From Clostridia bacterium (lineage in GTDB: Bacteria > Bacillota > Clostridia > CAKSNL01 > HGM11501): a DNA stretch of 47,844 nucleotides. Positions 42,361-47,844 of the stretch are shown in pieces; positions within the stretch are counted from its first letter, which is position 1, and each line of letters starts with the position of its first letter. A model generated the notes under the pieces. The model was not told the origin of the DNA and did no database searches. It was given only the letters and a program-made list of their open reading frames with translations. A program made the position numbers and the translations under genes. The stretch is from contig JAFPCL010000007.1 of NCBI GenBank assembly GCA_017390225.1, positions 1 to 47,844 of the forward strand, given 5' to 3'.

Positions 42361-43053
42361 ATGTTTTTTATTTTGGAATGGTTGTCGGGCATTTGGTTTC
42401 TGGTTTCGCATATCTCCTGCGGACGGTTTCAGAAGCCGATGACGCCCGAGGAGGAGCGGGTATACGTAGAAAAATGCAGGGCAGGAGACCAAGAAGCACG
42501 GGATCTTCTGATTGAAAGAAATCTGCGTCTGGTTGCCCATGTCGTTAAAAAATATGCAGGCACGGGCGAGGATCAGGACGATTTAATCTCCGTGGGCACC
42601 ATCGGGCTGATTAAAGCCATCAATACGTTCGATCCGGAAAAAAGCAATAAGCTTTCCACCTATGCGGCACGGTGTATCGAAAACGAGATTTTAATGCTGT
42701 TTCGCAGTGACAAAAAAAGAGCCGGCGACGTGTCCTTGCAGGAAATGATTGGGCAGGACAAAGAGGGCAACGAGGTTTCGCTTTTAGATATTCTGCCGTC
42801 GGAGGATGAAGATATATCGGAAGCCTATGAAAATAAAACCGATGCTTTAAATCTGCGCCTTGCGGTGGAAAAGGTTTTAAAGGGCAGAGAAAAAAAGGTC
42901 GTGGAGCTTCGCTACGGACTCTTAACCGGCAGAGAGCTTCCCCAACGGGAGGTCGCAAAAGTGCTCGGCATCTCCCGAAGCTATGTGTCCCGCATTGAAA
43001 AAAAGGCACTGGAGAAGCTCAAGGAGGCATTGGAAGCCGCGGGAGAATTTTAA
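42361..43053 (+). CDS. sigK: Sporulation sigma factor SigK (pro-form)
   Basis: The late mother-cell sigma factor. The first ~20 residues (MFFILEWLSGIWFLVSHISC) are a hydrophobic pro-sequence like that removed by SpoIVFB in Bacillus. Then come RNLRLVAHVVKKYAGTGEDQDDLISVGTIGLIKAINTFD (region 2) and RGELPQREVAKVLGISRSYVSRIEKKALEKL-type region 4. The 230-residue chain is uninterrupted, so there is no skin element in this copy. An AAAGGAG site lies 10 bases before the ATG. A strong terminator follows. Confidence 0.95.
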   Translation: MFFILEWLSGIWFLVSHISCGRFQKPMTPEEERVYVEKCRAGDQEARDLLIERNLRLVAHVVKKYAGTGEDQDDLISVGTIGLIKAINTFDPEKSNKLSTYAARCIENEILMLFRSDKKRAGDVSLQEMIGQDKEGNEVSLLDILPSEDEDISEAYENKTDALNLRLAVEKVLKGREKKVVELRYGLLTGRELPQREVAKVLGISRSYVSRIEKKALEKLKEALEAAGEF

Positions 43054-43072
43054 TTTTAATTTAAAACGTGTG

Positions 43073-43107
43073 CGAAACCATGGTTTTTTCGTGGTTTCGT
43101 TTTTTTC
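43073..43107 (+). terminator. Intrinsic terminator of sigK
   Basis: CGAAACCA (43073-43080) pairs perfectly with TGGTTTCG (43092-43099), followed by a run of T residues. The SLH gene has its own promoter just beyond. Confidence 0.85.
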
Positions 43108-43120
43108 TTTATTTTTTCTA

Positions 43121-43149
43121 TTGCAAAAAACATAAAAATCTGTTAGAAT
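43121..43149 (+). promoter_or_regulatory. Sigma-A promoter of the SLH protein gene
   Basis: TTGCAA (43121-43126) and TAGAAT (43144-43149) are separated by 17 bases, about 50 bases before the start codon. Confidence 0.7.
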
Positions 43150-43198
43150 AAAAGAGATGACGTATATTTATGCGAGTAATTTCGAAGGAGGAAGAAAC

Positions 43199-45661
43199 AT
43201 GCGGATTTCCAAGTGGCTGTGCTTTGTGGTAACGGTTGTCTGTCTTTGCGTGCTTTTGGGCGCGGAAGGCTATGCTTTGGAGCTGTTTGGCAGACGCACG
43301 GTTTTCGTTCCTTCGGGTGGTGCGGCGGATTATGTGTATATGCTTTCGGAAAACGGCGAGGCGGCAGACGGCGGCTTTGTTCGTGCCGTCAGCTTGCCGG
43401 CAGGGGTTTCTTTTGATGAGAGCACCTGTCACTTGACCGTGTCCTCCAATGCCATAGTGGGAGAAACGGTGATTTTGGAATATGCCGAGTCGAATGAAAA
43501 GCCGCAGAGTGCATATATTAAACTGACGGATAATCTGGTGCAAAACGGGAATTTTGCCGACCTGCCTGCCATGCAAGGCTGGAATGTAGCGGAATCCTCG
43601 CAGGTGATGCTGTCGGAAGCCGAAAAAGAGGTCTGTGCGGTGCTTTCGGCAAAGACATATGATGAAACGGAAAACGGATATATCGCAAGGCTTGTTTCCG
43701 ATGTGACCGTGCCCATGGAGGCAGGCAAGCTCTATGTTCTTCGTGCCGATGTGCGAACAAACGATGGCGACGACTCGTATGTCACGTCGCCCCGTAATTT
43801 CGGGGTGAGCGAGGGCGGCACCATGGAGGTTTTGATTGAAGAAATCGGCAGTACGTGGCGGAATATCTATGCCGCCATGACGGCAGAGGTTTCCGGTGTG
43901 TATAATTTGAATTTGAATTTCCTTCTTCCGACCGAGGGAGAAGTATATGTGAAGAATATCGTGATTCTGGAAGAGGAGCTTGTTCCTTCGGCATTGGAGC
44001 TTTCCATGGCAAGCAGCTTCTATGTGCCGCAAAAGGATGCGGTGCTTACACTTCCCGTGACGGCACGGGTGCTGGATCAGACCGGCACGCCCATGCTGAA
44101 TGAAGCCGTGACGATTTCGCTTTTAGACAGCGACCCGGGCATTTTCTACGATGCGGCTACGGGATGCGTGCAGGTCTCCTCCACGGCATCGGTGGGTGCG
44201 CATATGATCAAAGCCGTATGCGACAGTGTGCCTTCGTTGGAAAAATATTTTATATTCAACACCACCATATCCGGCATCTACAACGGCAATTTTGAATTAG
44301 AGCCGGCAGGCGAAGGGTGGATTCTCATGGAGCCGGCACAGATGCAGGTCGGGAAAAAGATCGGCAACCAATCCGCACCCGACGGTTCTCGGTTTGCACA
44401 GGTTGCCATGAACGGTAGCACCGCTGTTTTGTACAATAACTCTTACGTATCTTTCCGTGCAGAGCAAAGCTACGTGTTCCGCTTGTCGGGGGCAAAGCAC
44501 TTTGTGGACGTGGAAACGCCCATTGCCATTTTTGTGGAAAGCTTGTCGGCAGAAGATTTTGACGAATCTTTGATTGCCGCCTATTTCACGTTGGAAAAGC
44601 AGTGGCAGGACTACTGCGCCGTGTTTACCTTTGATCGTGATGTGACGGGGCGCTTGCTTCTGGCGGTCATGACGCCGGAGGAGCACGATCAGCAGGTGGT
44701 GTATCTTGACAATCTGTCGGTAGAACGTGCAGAACTTCGTGTGCGCAATGTGAAGGTCTCGGGCACCCCGCGGGTGGGCAGTACACTGAAAGCTTCTTAT
44801 GAATTTGTGAATAACTACGACAGCCCCGATGCCAGCATGGTGCAGTGGCTCGTTGCCGATGAAAAAGACGGAGAATATACTCCCTTGGCAGTGTTTGGCA
44901 GTAGCGAATTATTTTTGGATGAATCCTTGGAAGGAAAGTATCTTTCTTTCTGTGTTACGCCGATTTCTGCAACGGCAGGCGTGTTCGGAGAACCTTATAT
45001 AACAGAGCCTTTTTTGATTCTTTCCAAAAAGAAGCCTTCTTCCGGCGGCACTGTTTCAAAGCCGACACCCGAACAGGAAGAGGGGTCTTTGTTTGCTCCG
45101 GTAGTGCTGACGACTTATCAAAGCAACCACTTTGTCGACATGGGTTCTCATTGGGCGGTACTCTACGTCAATCGTTTGGCTGATAAAGGCGTGATCCATG
45201 GGTATCCCGACGGAAGCTTCAAGCCTTCAAATTTGGTGACGCGTGCAGAATTTGCGGCCATGGCGATCCGTGCTTTGGGCATGCAAGATGGTGCATACAG
45301 TGCTTCTTTTGCCGACGTTGCTCCCGATGCATGGTACACAGGCAGTGTGGAAGCCGCCGCCGGATTGTCGCTGATGCAGGCACGAAAAGACAGAAACTTT
45401 ATGCCCGATGCACCGATTACAAGAGGTGAGATTATATATTTCCTCGGAAAAGCGCTTTGTCTGTCCGGAAAAGAATTGCCGCAAGGCGAGCATACCGGAG
45501 AAGAAAAGGCGTTATCCCTTGAAGAATACGAAGCGCTTTTAAAGGCTTGCGGTATTCTTTTGGGATATGAGGATGGAAGTATGCGGGAAGAGAATTATGC
45601 AACACGAGCGGAAAGCGCGGCAATGCTGACACGTCTTTTGACGTGGTGGCAAGAAAAATAG
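43199..45661 (+). CDS. Exported SLH-domain surface protein with CBM-like domains
   Basis: An 820-residue exported protein. The signal peptide is MRISKWLCFVVTVVCLCVLLGAEGYA. Two regions near ~111 (LVQNGNFADLPAMQGW) and ~359 (YNGNFELEPAGEGW) look like the start of carbohydrate-binding-module (CBM4/9-type) domains. A proline- and Ser-rich linker precedes three C-terminal SLH units: FVDMGSHWAVLYVNRLADKGVIHGYPDGSF (~644), FADVAPDAWYTGSVEAA (~703) and a degenerate third (~780-820). SLH units bind pyruvylated cell-wall polymers, so it is displayed on the surface. No enzyme domain is visible. ATG 43199 has GAAGGAGG upstream; the ATG at 43157 has no site. Confidence 0.88.
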   Translation: MRISKWLCFVVTVVCLCVLLGAEGYALELFGRRTVFVPSGGAADYVYMLSENGEAADGGFVRAVSLPAGVSFDESTCHLTVSSNAIVGETVILEYAESNEKPQSAYIKLTDNLVQNGNFADLPAMQGWNVAESSQVMLSEAEKEVCAVLSAKTYDETENGYIARLVSDVTVPMEAGKLYVLRADVRTNDGDDSYVTSPRNFGVSEGGTMEVLIEEIGSTWRNIYAAMTAEVSGVYNLNLNFLLPTEGEVYVKNIVILEEELVPSALELSMASSFYVPQKDAVLTLPVTARVLDQTGTPMLNEAVTISLLDSDPGIFYDAATGCVQVSSTASVGAHMIKAVCDSVPSLEKYFIFNTTISGIYNGNFELEPAGEGWILMEPAQMQVGKKIGNQSAPDGSRFAQVAMNGSTAVLYNNSYVSFRAEQSYVFRLSGAKHFVDVETPIAIFVESLSAEDFDESLIAAYFTLEKQWQDYCAVFTFDRDVTGRLLLAVMTPEEHDQQVVYLDNLSVERAELRVRNVKVSGTPRVGSTLKASYEFVNNYDSPDASMVQWLVADEKDGEYTPLAVFGSSELFLDESLEGKYLSFCVTPISATAGVFGEPYITEPFLILSKKKPSSGGTVSKPTPEQEEGSLFAPVVLTTYQSNHFVDMGSHWAVLYVNRLADKGVIHGYPDGSFKPSNLVTRAEFAAMAIRALGMQDGAYSASFADVAPDAWYTGSVEAAAGLSLMQARKDRNFMPDAPITRGEIIYFLGKALCLSGKELPQGEHTGEEKALSLEEYEALLKACGILLGYEDGSMREENYATRAESAAMLTRLLTWWQEK

Positions 45662-45691
45662 CCTTTTACATGACAAATGGAGGAATAAAAT

Positions 45692-47236
45692 ATGATGGAA
45701 CATTTTAATGCGGTACATTTTCGCGATTTGAAAGATTTGGTGAACAAAAGATTAAAGCAAGACAATCCCATTGCCTTTTGCTACTGCGAAAAGAAAACGG
45801 TTATAGACATCACGGTGAAAGACTTCAAAAGAGAGATTGATGCACTGGGCACATTTCTGTTTAAAGAAGGTGTGCAAAATACAACCGTTGCATTGATTGG
45901 GGAAAACAGCTATCGATGGATTTTATCTTATTTTGCCATTGTGTGCGGCGGCAACGTGGTGATTCCCCTGGATAAAGAACTTCCCGACGAAGATGTAAAT
46001 GAACTGATTCAAAGAAGCGGTGCAACAGCACTCATATATGCCGACGGCAGAAAAGCCGTTGCGGAGCAGAATCCACAGCTAAAAACCTATGCAATGGATG
46101 ATTTTGAATCTTTCATTGAAGCAGGGCAAGAAGCTATTGACGATGCATATTTTGAATTTGTGGACTATGAGATTGATCCCGAGAAGCTGTCTGCCATTAT
46201 CTTCACATCCGGTACCACAGGAAAGCCGAAAGGCGTTATGCTGAATCAGCGCAACTTTGCAACAGACGTTATGGCGGCGGCAGAAAACGTGTATGCAACC
46301 GGTACAACGCTTCTTACACTGCCTTTGCATCATACCTTTGCTTTCACTACCAGTGTTTTGGCGGTTATGTCCTACGGGCAGACCATTGCCATCAATTCCA
46401 GCATTAAGAATTTCAAACGTGACATCAAGGAAATGAAGCCGCAAAATATGTTCCTTGTTCCGCTGTATGTAGAGGCTCTTTATAAAAATATCTGGAAGAC
46501 GGCACAAAGCCAAAACAAAGAAAAGCTTTTGCGTAATGCCATCAAAGTCAGCAACGGGCTCAGAAAAGTTCATGTAGATATCAGAAAAAAGCTGTTTGCT
46601 TCCGTGCATAGCGAGCTGGGCGGCAACTTGGAAATGATCGTCAGTGGCGGCGCGCCCCTCAATGAAAAATATGTGAAAGAATTTGATGCTTTGGGCATTC
46701 AGATTTTAAACGGTTATGGCATCACCGAATGTTCCCCCGTTGTTGCGGTTAACTGTATTTTATCTCCGACGGAAGGCAGTGTAGGCAGAATTTTGTCCTG
46801 CTGTGAGGCAAAGACCGTTGACGGTGAAATATATGTAAAAGGCTCCAATGTCATGATGGGCTACTTTGGTGATGAAGAAGCCACCAATGCTTCCTTTGAC
46901 GGAGAATGGTTCAAAACCGGCGATTTGGGCGAAGTGCGCGACAATCATTTGTTTATTACGGGACGAAAGAAAAACCTGATTATTTTAAGTAACGGCAAGA
47001 ATGTTTCTCCCGAAGAGCTGGAAGAGAAAATTTTGGAGATTCCGAATGTATTGGAAGTTGTTGTTCGTGAAAAGGACGACAAGATTATGGCGGAAATCTA
47101 TGCGGAAGAAACCGATGGCATCAGAGAAGCCATTCAGGAATTCAATGCGGGACAGCCTTCTTATAAGAGAATCCAAAAGGTGATTTTCAGAAAGACTGAA
47201 TTTGATAAGACAACAACGAAGAAAATCAAGAGATAA
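45692..47236 (+). CDS. AMP-binding acyl-CoA synthetase-like protein
   Basis: A 514-residue ANL-superfamily enzyme that activates a carboxylate with ATP. The core motifs are IFTSGTTGKPKGVML (A3/P-loop), LNGYGITECSPVV (A5), the A7 motif GEWFKTGDLGEV and GRKKNLIILSNGKNVSPEELEE (A8). The catalytic lysine is expected in TTKKIKR at the C-terminus, and one is there. It resembles long-chain acyl-CoA synthetases but is shorter than FadD and has no obvious fatty-acid partner gene nearby. The first ATG 45692 has GGAGG eight bases upstream. It stands alone, ending at convergent terminators. Confidence 0.9.
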   Translation: MMEHFNAVHFRDLKDLVNKRLKQDNPIAFCYCEKKTVIDITVKDFKREIDALGTFLFKEGVQNTTVALIGENSYRWILSYFAIVCGGNVVIPLDKELPDEDVNELIQRSGATALIYADGRKAVAEQNPQLKTYAMDDFESFIEAGQEAIDDAYFEFVDYEIDPEKLSAIIFTSGTTGKPKGVMLNQRNFATDVMAAAENVYATGTTLLTLPLHHTFAFTTSVLAVMSYGQTIAINSSIKNFKRDIKEMKPQNMFLVPLYVEALYKNIWKTAQSQNKEKLLRNAIKVSNGLRKVHVDIRKKLFASVHSELGGNLEMIVSGGAPLNEKYVKEFDALGIQILNGYGITECSPVVAVNCILSPTEGSVGRILSCCEAKTVDGEIYVKGSNVMMGYFGDEEATNASFDGEWFKTGDLGEVRDNHLFITGRKKNLIILSNGKNVSPEELEEKILEIPNVLEVVVREKDDKIMAEIYAEETDGIREAIQEFNAGQPSYKRIQKVIFRKTEFDKTTTKKIKR

Positions 47237-47238
47237 CA

Positions 47239-47278
47239 AAAAAGAAGCATCCGATTAGTGGGTTGGTCATAGGGATGC
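47239..47278 (-). terminator. Minus-strand intrinsic terminator
   Basis: On the minus strand GCATCC (47273-47278) pairs with GGATGC (47247-47252), followed by TTCTTTTTTG. It lies about 100 bases after the last stop codon of the amber-interrupted gene. A second inverted repeat, GTTGGTCATA (47262-47271) with TATGACCGAC (47294-47303), overlaps it. Confidence 0.65.
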
Positions 47279-47326
47279 ATTAAAAAAATCATTTATGACC
47301 GACTTCTTCAAACGGGTGCAAAGATT

Positions 47327-47370
47327 AACAACCATACAGAGTTTGCTGCTCTTGTATGGTTGTTTTCTTT
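47327..47370 (+). terminator. Plus-strand intrinsic terminator
   Basis: AACAACCATACA (47327-47338) pairs perfectly with TGTATGGTTGTT (47353-47364), and the tail is TTCTTT. It lies 91 bases after the acyl-CoA synthetase-like gene. Confidence 0.8.
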
Positions 47371-47378
47371 ATGCCTTT

Positions 47379-47759
47379 TTACATTTCAAATTCCGCTGCT
47401 GTTATGATTTTGCGTATTGCGCTGAATGCGCTTTTGGGATTCTGGTAATCTCTTATGAATCTCGGATCCGGCGCTCCGTTCTTTCTGACCGTCATCAGCG
47501 GGTATTCTCCGCTGAGCAGGATTCTTATTTCCAGTGTTTCGTTTTCTCTGTTCTATACTCTGTGGTACGCCGGAATGCCCGAGTCGAGTGTGTGTGCTAC
47601 GATTGTGAAGCTGTATTTGTTTATGAGTTTTTCAAATTCTACATGTGCTTTTTCTATTCTCATATATTTTATGATCCGCGCATATTCTCCGCCTCTCGGA
47701 GCACGCCTTTCAAACGGCAACACATTCCCGTAATAGAGCTCCTCTATGATACTTTGCAT
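47379..47759 (-). pseudogene. DUF6809-like gene interrupted by an amber codon
   Basis: ATG 47759 follows AAAGGAGG with seven bases between. The first 68 codons start MQSIIEELYYGNVLPFERR, which resembles the N-terminus of DUF6809 (small proteins of unknown function in Clostridia). A TAG at 47553-47555 stops this frame, yet the same frame continues for 57 codons to a TAA at 47379-47381. That part reads, for example, ETLEIRILLSGEYPLMTVRK and NPKSAFSAIRKIITAAEFEM. Beyond about residue 45 the sequence no longer looks like DUF6809. TAG ends other genes here (for example cysS), so readthrough is not expected. A disabled gene, or a short 68-residue product, are the options. Confidence 0.5.
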
Positions 47760-47760
47760 T

Positions 47761-47783
47761 TCTCCACCTCCTTTGGTGGGAGA
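47761..47783 (-). promoter_or_regulatory. Hairpin over the ribosome binding site of the DUF6809-like gene
   Basis: CCACC and GGTGG (47775-47779 and 47764-47768) can pair on the minus strand around AAAGGA, and the stem extends with one bulge. The AAAGGAGGTGG ribosome binding site would be partly hidden. The stem is short. Confidence 0.35.
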
Positions 47784-47844
47784 CATATTACCAGAGAATT
47801 GTAGAAAAGTCCAGAGGAAATGTGGATTGTTAGCAATTAAATAA

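Noticed and set aside
47295..47804. 169-codon plus-strand open frame at the window end
   Set aside because: It starts in the terminator zone, has no ribosome binding site, and its composition is not protein-like (rich in Cys, Phe and Arg). The minus-strand reading has a better start and motif.

Overview
The window comes from a low-to-medium GC, endospore-forming Firmicute, most likely a Clostridia-class anaerobe. The evidence is two sporulation sigma factors (sigG and an uninterrupted sigK), split transketolase subunits, SLH-type and copper-amine-oxidase-N-like 'stalk' surface proteins, a flavin reductase-rubredoxin fusion, and strong AGGAGG ribosome binding sites throughout. I saw no rRNA, tRNA, CRISPR array, insertion sequence or prophage. 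Genes are dense: no gap between genes reaches 300 bases, and many neighbours overlap by 1 or 4 bases.

Minus-strand block, 480-11524. A probable operon (6028 to 480) runs lamin-tail-domain surface protein, threonylcarbamoyl-AMP synthase, YjjG-type nucleotidase, then a stalk-domain surface protein. Upstream of it lies sigG with a possible sigma-F/G promoter. A strong sigma-A promoter at 11556-11584 drives a compact six-gene operon: HAD-IIA phosphatase, SDR oxidoreductase, PqqD-like peptide-binding protein, radical SAM/SPASM protein, HPr-kinase-like P-loop protein, SGNH hydrolase. The last four have the parts of a peptide-modification (RiPP-like) pathway, but no precursor peptide is visible. This is the best candidate for an undescribed system here.

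Plus-strand housekeeping block, 11664-23443. It holds a membrane-dipeptidase-family enzyme, cysE-cysS, a small acidic protein, both transketolase subunits, three unlike glycosyltransferases followed by glmM, then pgk-tpiA. Clear sigma-A promoters precede the dipeptidase, cysE, transketolase and pgk.

Plus-strand 23594-34397. potABC lacks an adjacent substrate-binding potD. In its place are a five-helix membrane protein and two membrane-anchored beta-propeller-like paralogues. Then come a DivIVA-like coiled coil, holB-ricT, a related propeller-like lipoprotein, a TIM-barrel sugar isomerase and rdgB. A short minus-strand gene for a Cys/Asn-rich membrane peptide (34466-34612) sits behind a possible mother-cell promoter.

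Plus-strand 34730-47236. This holds an MGDG-synthase-like glycosyltransferase, the yfmF/yfmH M16 peptidase pair, lgt, the flavin reductase-rubredoxin fusion, a metallophosphoesterase, a two-helix peptide, a protein resembling the non-catalytic end of a glycosidase, sigK, a large SLH protein and an acyl-CoA synthetase-like enzyme. The window ends in a minus-strand gene interrupted by an amber codon, flanked by two terminators of opposite direction.
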